A program made the position numbers and the translations under genes. A stretch of 64,000 nucleotides of DNA, from contig NZ_JHZC01000010.1 in assembly GCF_000621125.1 (NCBI RefSeq), positions 82,269-146,268 on the forward strand, written 5' to 3'. The DNA is from Maribacter antarcticus DSM 21422 (lineage in GTDB: Bacteria; Bacteroidota; Bacteroidia; Flavobacteriales; Flavobacteriaceae). This document shows, one piece after another, positions 37,678 to 47,642 of this stretch (position 1 is the stretch's first letter; every line of letters starts with the position of its first letter). Below the pieces are notes generated by a model. That model was not told where the DNA came from, did not search any database, and saw only the letters and a program-made list of their open reading frames with translations.

Positions 37678-38964
37678 ATGCAGAAAACACTAACACTTCT
37701 ATCCTTCTTCCTTTGTGTAGGGCTATCTGGCCAAACTTCTTCTGCTAAGCAATCACAAGCATTGACCGAGAGTATACCAGAATCACAGGGTATGTGTCAA
37801 GAACGTCTTACTAAAATTGACGCCATGTTACAGCAGACTATACTAGCAAATGAGCTTCCTGGTGCAGTTGCCCTTATAGCTAGGAACGGTAAAATTATAT
37901 TCCATAAAGCCTATGGTATGGCCGATGGTAAAAGTAAAAAAGCCATGCGTAAAGATGCCATTTTTAGAATAGCCTCCCAGACCAAGGCCATTACATCTAC
38001 CGCAGTACTAATGCTATGGGAAGAAGGTAAGTTTAAACTGGATGATCCTATTTCTAAATACATTCCAGAATTTGGCGAAGCACAACTGCTAGATATTTTT
38101 AACGAGACAGATAGTACCTATACTACCAAACCAGCGAAGAATCAAATTACAATACGAGATTTAATCACCCATACTTCGGGAATTGGTTACGGGGTTATTG
38201 ATGGTGATGCGCGGTTTAAGAAAATGTATGCTAAGGCAGGTATTACCGATTTGTTTACTACAAATCAGATAACCATTGGGGCAAGCGTTAAGAAATTAGC
38301 AAAACTACCACTGCATCATGAACCGGGTGAGAACTTTACCTATAGCGAAGGTTTGGATGTATTGGCCTATTTTGTGGAAGTGATTTCAGGCATGCCGTTT
38401 GATAATTTTTTGAAAATGCACATTTTTGAGCCTTTGGGGATGGAAGATACCTGGTTCTACTTGCCCAAAGAAAAACATGACCGTTTGGTACCCGTACAGA
38501 CAAAGGAGGGAAACAAATGGGTGAAATATCCCATCACTTTTTATGACACTGACTACCCTATAAAAGGGGCTAAAACCTTCTTTTCTGGTGGAGCTGGATT
38601 ATCCAGTACCGCTAAAGATTATGCGACTTTTTTACAGCTATATCTCAACCACGGGGAGCTAAACGGAGTGCGACTCCTTAGCCGAACCACTATACGTAGC
38701 ATTATGAGTAATCAAATAGGCGCCATTTGGGACGGTGATAAGCACTACGGACTTGCATTTGGATTAATCAATGAAAAAGGAGCCGCTATGGGTGGCTTAG
38801 GCAGCGAAGGTACGTTTGACTGGGGCGGCTATTTTAATACCCAATATTTCGCAGACCCATCTGAAAATATCATCGGCATACTAATGAAACAAACACAAGG
38901 CCCAGTGAATGATGAGACGGGATGGAAATTTAGACAAATGGTTTTCGCCGCAGTTGATGATTGA
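37678..38964 (+). CDS. Exported serine hydrolase (beta-lactamase/esterase family S12)
   Basis: A 428-residue protein with a signal peptide (KTLTLLSFFLCVGLSGQ). The class C beta-lactamase fold is shown by SQTK in FRIASQTKAITSTAVLM (nucleophile Ser, general base Lys), YSE in NFTYSEGLDVLAYF where penicillin-binding proteins have YxN, and GSEGTFDWGGYF at the KTG/HxG position. Enzymes with these changes are usually esterases or D-amino-peptidases rather than beta-lactamases. Location is periplasm or cell surface. Substrate unknown. Confidence 0.88.
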   Translation: MQKTLTLLSFFLCVGLSGQTSSAKQSQALTESIPESQGMCQERLTKIDAMLQQTILANELPGAVALIARNGKIIFHKAYGMADGKSKKAMRKDAIFRIASQTKAITSTAVLMLWEEGKFKLDDPISKYIPEFGEAQLLDIFNETDSTYTTKPAKNQITIRDLITHTSGIGYGVIDGDARFKKMYAKAGITDLFTTNQITIGASVKKLAKLPLHHEPGENFTYSEGLDVLAYFVEVISGMPFDNFLKMHIFEPLGMEDTWFYLPKEKHDRLVPVQTKEGNKWVKYPITFYDTDYPIKGAKTFFSGGAGLSSTAKDYATFLQLYLNHGELNGVRLLSRTTIRSIMSNQIGAIWDGDKHYGLAFGLINEKGAAMGGLGSEGTFDWGGYFNTQYFADPSENIIGILMKQTQGPVNDETGWKFRQMVFAAVDD

Positions 38965-39102
38965 AACGCGCTTGTAAATTTAATTAGAATGCTACTAAAT
39001 AGTACCCATAAATACATGGTATCGGGAACTTCGTTAGTTACGCACGCATAGGTGTCTCCTTTTATTTTTCAATGATGTGGTTTTATGAAGAAAAGAGGTA
39101 AG

Positions 39103-40053
39103 CTAGCAAAACGCTTCCCAAATTTTATCTACGATGGTCTGTGCCAACTTCTCTTTGCTTTCAATCGTCCAGCCGGCCACATGTGGGGATAGGAGTACAT
39201 TATCCATTTTTAAAAGTTCTTCAAAGGCGGTAGGCATATTTTCCTTGCCATTGTCAGTTTTGAACATGTCTTCAAAGGATACTTTTTCATACTCTAGAAC
39301 ATCCAATCCTGCACCAAGAATTTTGCCGCTATGTAATGAAGCTACCAGGTCTTCCGTTTGAATGCATTTTCCTCTGGCGGTATTTAATATCCAGAACGGA
39401 TGGTGGAATTTTTCAATAAACTCTGAATCAATCATTCCTATAGTTTCTTTTGTTTGAGGAACATGTAGGCTTAGTATCTCTGCTTTTTGATATAGTTCTA
39501 GAATACCCACTTGGCGAGCGTTTTCATTCTCAACACCCCCTTTAATATCATAACAAAGAACGGTTACATCAAAACCCCTGAGTTTTTTTGCAAACGCTTT
39601 TCCCATATTTCCGTAGCCGATAATTCCCACGGTTTTACCATCTAGTTCCAGCCCTCTATTGCCTTCACGATCCCAAATACCATTTCGTACTTCTTTGTCT
39701 GCTTTATTCAATTTATTGAAGAGGGAGAGCAGCATTCCTAGGGTATGTTCGCCAACGGCGTTTCGATTGCCTTCCGGTGCTGCAGCTAAAAAAACACCTT
39801 GCTTCTTGGCAAAGCTGATATTTATATTTTCCAGTCCGGCTCCCAAACGTCCAATAAACTTTAGCTTGGTCGCTTTTTTAAGGAAGGATTCGTCTAAACT
39901 AAACCTACTGCGTATGATAAGTCCATCATAATGATGTATTTTTTTTTCAATTTCCGCTTTTGTAGACGTATAATCCTCATCATTATGAAAACCTAGAGTA
40001 TTGAATTGTTCAATAATCAAAGGGTGGTTTGTGTCTATATGCAGTACCTTCAT
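39103..40053 (-). CDS. D-isomer-specific 2-hydroxyacid dehydrogenase
   Basis: A 316-residue NAD-dependent dehydrogenase related to phosphoglycerate dehydrogenase (SerA). The Rossmann motif is GIIGYGNMGKAFAKKL. Catalytic residues are placed by LNTARGKCIQTEDL (Arg), a following Glu in the DVLEYEK stretch, and HVAGWTIES (His). It lacks the C-terminal ACT domain of long SerA, so it is either the short SerA of Bacteroidota or a general 2-hydroxyacid enzyme. It follows a cupin gene by 5 bp on the same strand. Confidence 0.88.
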   Translation of the reverse strand: MKVLHIDTNHPLIIEQFNTLGFHNDEDYTSTKAEIEKKIHHYDGLIIRSRFSLDESFLKKATKLKFIGRLGAGLENINISFAKKQGVFLAAAPEGNRNAVGEHTLGMLLSLFNKLNKADKEVRNGIWDREGNRGLELDGKTVGIIGYGNMGKAFAKKLRGFDVTVLCYDIKGGVENENARQVGILELYQKAEILSLHVPQTKETIGMIDSEFIEKFHHPFWILNTARGKCIQTEDLVASLHSGKILGAGLDVLEYEKVSFEDMFKTDNGKENMPTAFEELLKMDNVLLSPHVAGWTIESKEKLAQTIVDKIWEAFC

Positions 40054-40058
40054 TGATT

Positions 40059-40424
40059 TTATATTTTAGGATAATCTGTTTGGGTCAATTCATGTTTGAC
40101 TGCTCCTGTATGTGCGGTATCTTGCTTTTCGAACAGTAATAAATGCACTTCTTCGCCATTTTTTGTAAAGGGACAATGTTCCACACCTTTTGGTACTACA
40201 ATAATTTCCCCTTCTTTAACTACTTCTGTTCTATCCCGAAACTTCATATATAAAGTTCCTTTCAAGACCTGAAAAAGCTCGTCTTCATCTTCGTGAGCAT
40301 GCCAGACGAATTCCCCTTTAATTTTAGCAAGCAGTACTTGCATGTTATCTACAGCAGCAATTTGGTGCGGATGCCATTGCTTTGTAAAAAGGACATGTTT
40401 TTCTTTGAGGTTGATGGGTTTCAT
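40059..40424 (-). CDS. Cupin-domain protein
   Basis: A 121-residue single-domain cupin. The first cupin motif is WHAHEDEDELFQVLKGTLYM (metal ligands His, His, Glu), and the second is VPKGVEHCPFTKNGEEVHLL with the final His. It likely binds a metal and may be an isomerase, dioxygenase or sugar-binding protein. It sits 5 bp upstream of the hydroxyacid dehydrogenase and should be co-transcribed. Function is not assignable from sequence alone. Confidence 0.85.
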   Translation of the reverse strand: MKPINLKEKHVLFTKQWHPHQIAAVDNMQVLLAKIKGEFVWHAHEDEDELFQVLKGTLYMKFRDRTEVVKEGEIIVVPKGVEHCPFTKNGEEVHLLLFEKQDTAHTGAVKHELTQTDYPKI

Positions 40425-40516
40425 GTACTTGTGTTTTGTAGTTTTCTAACTATTTAAAATAGCCGTAAAATAGCGTTTAGTTTTCAGCGTATGTATATTC
40501 TTTTTTGAGCCATATT

Positions 40517-41869
40517 CTAAATACCAAGGACTGTTTTAGCAATCATAAAGTAAATAAGAATCCCAAAAATATCATTGCTCGTAGTTATAAACGGCCCAGT
40601 GGCAATAGCCGGGTCTATTCCCCTCTTGTGTAGGAAAAGTGGCGTAAAAGTACCTATGAATCCTGCGACTACAATAACTGCAATCAGAGAAAGTGATATG
40701 GCCAATGCAGTAAGGAAATCTCCCTTCCATACCCAAGTAAATAACAATAGTAGTGCTGCCAGTATAACCCCATTGAGAAGGGCCAACAGCATTTCTTTTA
40801 TCAATCTGCTACCAATACTTCCTTTAATATCGTCGTTTGCCAAACCTTGCACGATGATAGCGCTGGACTGTACGCCTACATTACCGGCCATCGCTGCAAT
40901 TAAAGGGGTAAAGAGAAACAGTATGGTGTATTGCTTGAACATTTCCTCAAAACCTCCCATAATGACTGCTGCCCCTGCTCCGCCAAAAAGACCTAAGATG
41001 AGCCAAGGTAGGCGTGCACGTGTCAACTCCCAAATGCTATCATCTGCCTCCACATCTTTCGAAATACCCGCGGCCATTTGGTAATCCTTCTCCGCTTCCT
41101 CACGGATAACGTCTACAATATCGTCAATGGTGATACGACCCACCAATCTGCCGATTTCATCAATTACCGGAATAGCTTCCAAATCATATTTACTCATGAT
41201 TTTAGCTACCTCTTCTGGTTTTTCGTTCACGTTTACGTAATCGACCTTAGGAATAAAAACATCTTTTATTTGAGCGGTGTTCTTTGCTGTAAGTAGATCC
41301 TTTAAAGAAAGGCGTCCCATAAGCATATCGTCTTCATTTACCACATAAATCGAATGCACGCGGGTAACGTTTTCTGCTTGGATACGCATTTCCTTAACAC
41401 AAGCAAGTACGTTCCAACTATCAAGGACTTTTACAAGTTCCTTTGCCATGAGTCCGCCTGCGGAGTTCTCATCGTAGCGTAACAGGTCTACAATATCTTT
41501 AGCATGTTCCCTATCCTCTATTTCCGAAATAACTTGCTGTACGATTTCCTGAGGAAGTTCTCCTATAATATCGGCAGCATCATCGGTATCCAGTTCCTCT
41601 AGTTCCTCTGCAATTTCTTTAGAGGATAAATTTCCCAAAATGGCTTCCCGTACATCCTCGTCCAGTTCAGTAAGGACATCAGAGGTTTTATCACTTTCTA
41701 GTAATTTTATAAGGTAGGTGGCCTCATCTTCATCAAGTTCATTGATGATTTCTGCTATATCTGCATAATGCACATCTTCCAAAAGGGAATTAAGTGCTGC
41801 ATCTCCTTGTGATTCAATGAGCTGCTCTATCTTGGTTACAAGTTCTTCTGTGAGTTTAAAGGGAGTCAT
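40517..41869 (-). CDS. mgtE: Magnesium transporter MgtE
   Basis: A 450-residue Mg2+ channel. The N-terminal ~130 residues are the acidic helical sensor (repeating [13 protein letters not shown] and [15 protein letters not shown] units). Residues ~135-260 are a CBS pair ([45 protein letters not shown]). Residues ~280-450 give five membrane helices, with the pore region [18 protein letters not shown]. The start codon overlaps the end of rsmA by 14 bp, so translation is coupled. Confidence 0.95.
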   Translation of the reverse strand: MTPFKLTEELVTKIEQLIESQGDAALNSLLEDVHYADIAEIINELDEDEATYLIKLLESDKTSDVLTELDEDVREAILGNLSSKEIAEELEELDTDDAADIIGELPQEIVQQVISEIEDREHAKDIVDLLRYDENSAGGLMAKELVKVLDSWNVLACVKEMRIQAENVTRVHSIYVVNEDDMLMGRLSLKDLLTAKNTAQIKDVFIPKVDYVNVNEKPEEVAKIMSKYDLEAIPVIDEIGRLVGRITIDDIVDVIREEAEKDYQMAAGISKDVEADDSIWELTRARLPWLILGLFGGAGAAVIMGGFEEMFKQYTILFLFTPLIAAMAGNVGVQSSAIIVQGLANDDIKGSIGSRLIKEMLLALLNGVILAALLLLFTWVWKGDFLTALAISLSLIAVIVVAGFIGTFTPLFLHKRGIDPAIATGPFITTSNDIFGILIYFMIAKTVLGI

Positions 41870-42716
41870 CTGCTATCTTCTTGGTAAGTGCTATAAAATC
41901 TGCAACGGCAAGTTGTTCTGGGCGTTGGTCAAATATAGTATCTTCTTTAAGAATATCTGAAAGAGCAAGGCTTTTTAAACTGTTTCTAAGTGTTTTCCTA
42001 CGTTGGTTAAAAGCCGTTTTTACTACTCTATAAAACAGCTTTTCATCACAGGGTAATTCAAAACCTGTTTTTCGGGTAAGCCTAAGCACGCCGGACTGTA
42101 CCTTTGGTGGTGGGTCAAATACTTGTGGATGTACCGTAAATAGATATTCAGCATCGTAAAAGGCCTGTGCCAAAACTGAGAGTATCCCATAGGTTTTACT
42201 GCCATGTGACGAGCAGATTCGTTGCGCCACTTCTTTTTGGAACATGCCTGAGAATTCCGGAATTTGTTGGCGCATCTCCAACATTTTAAAAACGATTTGT
42301 GTAGAGATGTTATAAGGGAAGTTACCTGTGATGGCAAATTGTTCTTCTCCAAAAAGGCTATGTAAATCATACTTAAGAAAATCCCCTTCTATAACTTTAA
42401 AAGACCCCTTGCCTTGCAACACTTTTGGGTGTTCTAATGGGAAGCTGTGGTTAAGATAGGTGATAGAGTCTGCATCCAAATCCATAGCTACTAAATCTAT
42501 CTCTTGTAATAATAAATATTTCGTAAGCACGCCTGTTCCGGGTCCAATTTCTATAACGTTGGTACAGTGTTTAAATGTCAAGGTTTCCGCAATCTGTCTT
42601 GCAATGCCCTCGTCCTTTAAGAAATGTTGACCTAAGTGCTTCTTTGCCCTTACGGGTCCTTTTTCTTCGTATTTCTTACGAAAGGGTTCTCCTTTTTTAT
42701 TTTTCTTTTTACCCAT
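41856..42716 (-). CDS. rsmA: 16S rRNA (adenine1518/1519-N6,N6)-dimethyltransferase RsmA (KsgA)
   Basis: A 286-residue SAM-dependent methylase that dimethylates two adenines in helix 45 of 16S rRNA during 30S maturation. Motifs: [15 protein letters not shown], the SAM loop [15 protein letters not shown], and the catalytic motif [10 protein letters not shown]. The N-terminus carries ~20 extra basic residues ([18 protein letters not shown]), common in Bacteroidota. Middle gene of the operon DUF4286-GGCT fusion, rsmA, mgtE. Confidence 0.96.
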   Translation of the reverse strand: MGKKKNKKGEPFRKKYEEKGPVRAKKHLGQHFLKDEGIARQIAETLTFKHCTNVIEIGPGTGVLTKYLLLQEIDLVAMDLDADSITYLNHSFPLEHPKVLQGKGSFKVIEGDFLKYDLHSLFGEEQFAITGNFPYNISTQIVFKMLEMRQQIPEFSGMFQKEVAQRICSSHGSKTYGILSVLAQAFYDAEYLFTVHPQVFDPPPKVQSGVLRLTRKTGFELPCDEKLFYRVVKTAFNQRRKTLRNSLKSLALSDILKEDTIFDQRPEQLAVADFIALTKKIADDSL

Positions 42717-42731
42717 TGCGTTGGTTTCTTC

Positions 42732-43370
42732 TTAACTTGTTTTTGCTTGGTATGCCCATGCTTTGTTACCTGAGACTAGCGTAATTTTAATTCGCTCATA
42801 GGCTTCTCCCTCATATGTGTCTGCCTTTTCTAATTCTTCGGGGCTTAGGGTGTACATTTTACCTATTATTTTGTCTTTCATATTGTTGGTGTACTCTAGG
42901 GTAGGATAACGATTGGCTACTTTTTGTACTGCTATTTTATAATTAATTAGGGTGTCCTGAATCCCAGGAAGCAGTCTTGAAAAAACCCCTAACTGCACAG
43001 CCTCTTCCTGTAGCGTCCCGTAGGTGAATAAGTAATGTGTAGCGCTGGGGCGCATTACATGCTGTTCGTCAACCACTTTCATCTCCGTCCGAAAAGCGAC
43101 GAACTTTCCTGCAAACAGGTTATTGGCTTCTTTGCGAAGTCTTGGCGCATCTTCTTGGTAATACTTTTCTAGTAGCGCTTTGGTTGCCGCTGAAAACTGA
43201 ACGGAATAGGTGACTCCGCCCATATCCTCTTCCACAAGTACTTTGCTCATTTTTGCGTTGATGAACTTACCGGTGTTCAAAACATCGGGTATATGTTTTT
43301 CCTTCATCCATTGCACCCATTTTTTTTGCACGCTTTCTTCTATGTTGGTGGTTACGTTGTATATGTACAT
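42732..43370 (-). CDS. DUF4286 and gamma-glutamylcyclotransferase-like fusion protein
   Basis: A 212-residue protein with two parts. Residues 1-~104 match the DUF4286 type (YIYNVTTNIEESVQKKWVQW, MKEKHIPDVLNTGKF). Residues ~112-212 match the GGCT/AIG2-like fold: HYLFTYGTLQ (YGTL at 117-120), a middle strand GKMYTLSPEELEKADTYEG, and YER with a candidate catalytic Glu187 or Glu189. DUF4286 alone (~100 residues) is the usual gene upstream of rsmA in Bacteroidota; here a second domain is attached. It is 15 bp upstream of rsmA on the same strand. Both activities are unproved. Confidence 0.78.
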   Translation of the reverse strand: MYIYNVTTNIEESVQKKWVQWMKEKHIPDVLNTGKFINAKMSKVLVEEDMGGVTYSVQFSAATKALLEKYYQEDAPRLRKEANNLFAGKFVAFRTEMKVVDEQHVMRPSATHYLFTYGTLQEEAVQLGVFSRLLPGIQDTLINYKIAVQKVANRYPTLEYTNNMKDKIIGKMYTLSPEELEKADTYEGEAYERIKITLVSGNKAWAYQAKTS

Positions 43371-43559
43371 TCTAAAAGTTCAAGTTCAAGTTCAAAGAAC
43401 AAATGCAATTTTAACGCTCCTACTACGCTTAGGATATACACGTTTAAATACAAAAGTAGTTTACCTAAAACGTTATAAAAAACACTTTTCATATGGATTG
43501 AATATTTTAATCTGAAACTTGGTTCATCGAGCTAACGACTACCACCTAGCAACTACTTC

Positions 43560-45353
43560 CTAGTTTATAGCATCCCCTCTCAATATCCTAAAATTCTTTC
43601 GGGCTTGGGGAAAATAGTAACTGTCTTGATAGTTGTAAATAATTTTTTCGAACTGTGCTTTGGCCTTGTCAGGTTGGTTCAAGCGTTTTCTATAGAGTTC
43701 GCCTAAGGCGAAGTAGGCATCGTCTGCAAGTATACCAGCGCTATAGAATTCTATTATCTTCATATAATTCAATTCTGCCGCTTCATATTTTTCTTGCGAT
43801 TCGAACAGTTGTGCTTGTTTCAACAGGGCTTCGTCCTCTATTTTTTCACCTTTATGATTTTGTAGGATATCTTCTAAGGCATCCACAGCCTCTTGTGTTT
43901 TGTTCTGATAGGATAGGAAATCTGCTCGGGCGTATTTTCTTAGTGCGGTTTGAGTAGAGTCTTCTAGGGAATTGTCCGAAATCAACAAACTTAATTGCAT
44001 GGCATCGTTGGCAATAAGCTGGGAAGTAGAACTTCGGAGTACTTTTAATTGGGTAAGTGCCCACTCAAAATCTCCTTTATAAAAACTGGTCTCTGCTACT
44101 TTGTATCTTGCGTTTTGTCCCAACACATCGTTTTTTAGTTTTTGTTGTATCTGGGAGAAGTAAATCAATGCTTCGTTAAACTTCTTGTTGTAGACTAGAA
44201 TATCTCCTAAAGCCAATTTTATAAAGGCAGTTCCTCTTTCGTTTAGAGGAAGTTCCAATGAATTCTTTAAGAGTTCAATCGCAGGTTCCGGATCGTCCTT
44301 TTTGAAGGTCAGGAAGTTAGCATAGGCTACTTGTAACTGCAAGGTTTGGGTCTTGTATCCATGGGTTTCAATAAGCGCTTCATATTTTTTCTGGATGGTT
44401 TCCAGTTGGCTTTTCTTGGTATACCGTAAATCAATATCAATAAGGCTAAGTTCTGCATCTAGAGCGGTAACCACGTTATTAGATTCTTTTATAAGATATT
44501 CGAAGATATCGCGGGCTACTTCGATTTTATTTGCCTCCAAGGCCAATTTGCTCAGGTTTTCCAATCGCAAGGTATTGCCATTTTCCATACGCTTATAAAT
44601 CGCTTTTTCCTGTCTAAAGGCACTGCCATATTGCTGTTGCTGTACAAACAACCAACTCAATAGTTCATTCCAGATGATGTCTGGATTTTTTTGTGCGTTT
44701 TCCAGTAATATTGCTTTAAGGGCGGTGTTGTTATAGCTTTCTGTGTCAGACGTTACAAAGGCGTCAATACTTCTAAGAATATTCGATTTAGAGGTTTTTC
44801 CATTACTCATTAAGTTGAGGTAGGAGCGATACATTTTATCTACATTTCCCTGCTCTCCATAAATACGCGCCAACTGAAAATTAAAATCTAGTTGAGGATT
44901 TATTTCCATAGCTTTTTGATAGGCGGAAACGGCCCTATCCAATAAACTATATTTTTGAAATTGGTACCCTAAGGCATAACCGTAATTAGGATTTTCTGCG
45001 ATAACCTCCAGTACTTGGTCAAAATAAATAGTGGCCTGTGACGTAGAATCTTGTAAGGTGAAATTATAACCGAGTTCAATAAGCAGTGTTGGGTGGGGGC
45101 TTTTACTTTTTAAGCGTTCCGTTAAAAAACGCTTGGCGTCCTCGTAGCGTTCCAACTGCTGGTAGCAAGCTATCAAACCTTGTAGGTAGTCTGTTCTTCT
45201 CGGATTTTTTCTAGTCAGTTTTTCATAAAAAACCACCGCTTTTTCAAAATCTCCATCCTCAAAATACTGTTTGGCCAAAAAATTTTCTTGGGCAATTGCA
45301 GTTGACAGCAGCGCAAAATAGGCAAAGAGAAATAGAGAAAGACGCATATCCAA
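43560..45353 (-). CDS. Exported tetratricopeptide-repeat protein
   Basis: A 597-residue protein with a signal peptide (RLSLFLFAYFALLSTAIAQ). Many TPR units are seen from residue ~25 to the end, for example FEDGDFEKAVVFYEKLTRKNP, YQFQKYSLLDRAVSAYQKAMEINPQ and, near the C-terminus, YFALGELYRKRLNQPDKAKAQFEKIIYNY (spread over the repeat). The last repeats resemble outer-membrane assembly lipoproteins such as BamD. It likely scaffolds periplasmic complexes. Single gene, 190 bp from the next gene downstream. The partner is unknown. Confidence 0.85.
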   Translation of the reverse strand: MDMRLSLFLFAYFALLSTAIAQENFLAKQYFEDGDFEKAVVFYEKLTRKNPRRTDYLQGLIACYQQLERYEDAKRFLTERLKSKSPHPTLLIELGYNFTLQDSTSQATIYFDQVLEVIAENPNYGYALGYQFQKYSLLDRAVSAYQKAMEINPQLDFNFQLARIYGEQGNVDKMYRSYLNLMSNGKTSKSNILRSIDAFVTSDTESYNNTALKAILLENAQKNPDIIWNELLSWLFVQQQQYGSAFRQEKAIYKRMENGNTLRLENLSKLALEANKIEVARDIFEYLIKESNNVVTALDAELSLIDIDLRYTKKSQLETIQKKYEALIETHGYKTQTLQLQVAYANFLTFKKDDPEPAIELLKNSLELPLNERGTAFIKLALGDILVYNKKFNEALIYFSQIQQKLKNDVLGQNARYKVAETSFYKGDFEWALTQLKVLRSSTSQLIANDAMQLSLLISDNSLEDSTQTALRKYARADFLSYQNKTQEAVDALEDILQNHKGEKIEDEALLKQAQLFESQEKYEAAELNYMKIIEFYSAGILADDAYFALGELYRKRLNQPDKAKAQFEKIIYNYQDSYYFPQARKNFRILRGDAIN

Positions 45354-45573
45354 AGATAAGGAGAATGCGATAAGTAGCTGTTAAAGAAACCGCAAGTTTC
45401 GGCTTTAAAATATGAGGAGAGAATACTTTTTTGCCATGAGGCTGGGAGAACCTTTGACTAACTTGCCAATCGTTAGCTTAGATATGGTTGGTCTGCGCAA
45501 TAGGAATTTGCTAAAGAGCGTGCACATAGGCACTATATTCGTTTTATCTAGGGTTATACTTATCGTCCAAAAA

Positions 45574-45947
45574 CTACTCTAATCTTATTTTAATGATTGT
45601 TTGATAATTGAAATTCTTCCTGTAATGCCACATGCCTTGGTCACTTTCTCTAGCGAGCCAATTAGTGAAATGCATATTGGAATTAAAACTAGCGATACCT
45701 ATATCTAGGCCATACCCACCATATGAAGTGTTCATGATAAATGTACCATTTTATAGAACAAGCCCAAACCGCAATAGTCGCGATAGGAGAAATAGAGTCC
45801 TCTATTTATGTTTGGTGCTTTTATCAGTTTGTTTGTTATTTTATGAGCTAACGCTGTTCCGTGCGTTGTTGTACTTAGGTTTTTATATAAAGAATCTTCT
45901 TGTTTGGTAAGAGTGTTAATTTGGGTTTTTTGCACGAATAGTGTCAT
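45574..45947 (-). pseudogene. Possible decayed gene in the long gap 45354-46050
   Basis: The 697-bp gap holds no convincing intact gene. On the minus strand, 45732-45947 reads 71 codons (ending NRGLYFSYRDYCGLGLFY...). A shift then gives 53 codons from ATG ~45734 to a stop at 45574-45576, reading NTSYGGYGLDIGIASFN and then WHYRKNFNYQTIIKIRLE. Alternating aromatic and Gly residues recall an outer-membrane beta-barrel. This may be a frameshifted remnant; the family was not recognised. Confidence 0.3.
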
Positions 45948-46050
45948 GCGTTTTCATGTGATATGAACTACCAACTAGGACACGATTTAAGTGTAGTGTT
46001 GCAGTACGTTAACCGGTTTAGCGTACCCTTGGAAAGGTGTTAGGTAAACT

Positions 46051-47322
46051 TCAATCTATCTTATCAAAATCACAATAAGGTATCAATACTTCTGGGATTT
46101 GAATACCGTCCGCAGTCTGATAATTTTCTAAGATGCCGGCCAAGACTCTGGGGAGCGCCAAGGAGCTTCCGTTAAGTGTGTGTGCTAATTGACTTTTTCC
46201 ATTTTCGTCTTTATAGCGCAGTTTTAAACGGTTGGCTTGGTAGGTCTCAAAATTAGAAACCGAGCTAATCTCTAACCAACGGTCCTGAGCTGTTGAAAAT
46301 ACTTCAAAATCATAGGTAAGGGCAGCGGTAAAGCCGAGGTCGCCGCCACAAAGGCGTAGTATTCGGTAAGGTAATTTTAGTTCACGTAAAATTTCTTTTA
46401 CATGGTCTACCATGCCATCCAATGCTTGGTACGATTTGCTTGGGTGTTCTACGCGTACGATTTCTACTTTATCGAACTGGTGTAAACGGTTTAAACCGCG
46501 AACGTGAGCGCCGTAGCTTCCGGCCTCTCTTCTAAAACAGGGTGTGTAGCCGGTATATGTTACGGGAAATTCGTTCTCGTTTAGGATAACATCCCTAAAG
46601 ATATTGGTCACAGGGACTTCGGCAGTCGGGATAAGGTATAGGTCGTCTGCGGTGATATGGTACATTTGCCCTTCCTTGTCTGGCAACTGTCCAGTTCCGT
46701 ATCCAGAAATCTCGTTTACAAGATGCGGCACTTGTATTTCGGTGTAGCCAGCTGCCGTGTTCTTGTCTAAAAAATATGCGATCAACGCTCGTTGCAAACG
46801 AGCGCCCTTGCCTTTGTATACAGGAAATCCCGCACCGGCAATTTTAACGCCAAGTTCAAAGTCTATAATATCATATTTTTTAGCTAGTTCCCAGTGAGGT
46901 AAGGCATCATTAATCAATTCTGGTATCTCACCTTCGCTAAAAATTTCCTCATTATCCGTTTCCGAGCTACCTGCTGGAACGGAGTTGTGCGGAACGTTTG
47001 GGATTTGGTATAACAAGGTCTGAAGCGCATCCGCAGTGGCGGTCAACTCGTCGTTGAGTTGTTTGGATTCCTCTTTCAAGGTCGCTGTTTTTTCTTTTAG
47101 TCCGCTGGCCTCTTGTGCCTTTCCGGATTTGTACAGGATACCGATTTCCTTAGAAAGCGAATTAGATTCTGCCAAAACGGAATCTAAACGTGTTTGTGTA
47201 GCACGTCTTTTTTCGTCTAGCTGCAACACTTCTTCAAGCAATGCACTACCGTCAATATTCCGTTTTTTGAAAGCGGCAATCATTTCGTCTTTCTGCTCTC
47301 GGATGACCTGTACCTGTAACAT
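46051..47322 (-). CDS. serS: Seryl-tRNA synthetase
   Basis: A 423-residue class II synthetase that charges tRNA-Ser and tRNA-Sec. The N-terminal ~110 residues form the tRNA-binding coiled coil (LQLDEKRRATQTRLDSVLAE...). The catalytic core shows motif 2 (YTPCFRREAGSYG) and motif 3 (NGSSLALPRVLAGILENYQ), and the serine site DLYLIPTAEVPVTN. Length is typical. The 320-bp upstream gap 47323-47642 contains no gene; I see only A/T-rich sequence and an imperfect repeat (TGATACAA near 47414, AGATACAA near 47433). Confidence 0.97.
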   Translation of the reverse strand: MLQVQVIREQKDEMIAAFKKRNIDGSALLEEVLQLDEKRRATQTRLDSVLAESNSLSKEIGILYKSGKAQEASGLKEKTATLKEESKQLNDELTATADALQTLLYQIPNVPHNSVPAGSSETDNEEIFSEGEIPELINDALPHWELAKKYDIIDFELGVKIAGAGFPVYKGKGARLQRALIAYFLDKNTAAGYTEIQVPHLVNEISGYGTGQLPDKEGQMYHITADDLYLIPTAEVPVTNIFRDVILNENEFPVTYTGYTPCFRREAGSYGAHVRGLNRLHQFDKVEIVRVEHPSKSYQALDGMVDHVKEILRELKLPYRILRLCGGDLGFTAALTYDFEVFSTAQDRWLEISSVSNFETYQANRLKLRYKDENGKSQLAHTLNGSSLALPRVLAGILENYQTADGIQIPEVLIPYCDFDKID

Positions 47323-47642
47323 GATTCTGCTGTTTAAGTGTGCAAATTTAAACTAATCTTCCGATTTAAAGAAGATACATTTCGTCATCAAGCGTAAGTA
47401 TCAAGTTCTGATACAAATATAAAAATCAGATACAAGAACAAATAGCAATTTAAGGTCCTTGGAAGGTTCTTTTTGGTCAAAGTAATTTACCTAAGGTCGG
47501 CAAAAAATATGTATTGCTTTCAATTGCTATCACAGCTATAATTCAAGAGTGTACTTCCTTCTAACTCCTCGTAAAGACCTACTCTGTTAATCCCCTCCCA
47601 AAGTTCAAAAACTTGAAATAATAGAAACCTGAAACTAGCGTA
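47323..47642. other. 320-bp intergenic region, nothing convincing
   Basis: No gene, RNA or clear promoter is seen on either strand. It must contain the serS promoter (minus strand) and the end of the HTTM transcript. Weak short dyads such as CCTTGGAAGG are too short to call. Confidence 0.5.

Noticed and set aside
43377..43394. Three tandem AGTTCA units before the DUF4286-GGCT gene
   Set aside because: Too short and simple to claim a function; probably a chance slippage repeat.
45632..45910. A 92-codon plus-strand ORF in the gap after the TPR gene
   Set aside because: Composition is unlike a real protein, and the opposite strand reads better as a decayed barrel.
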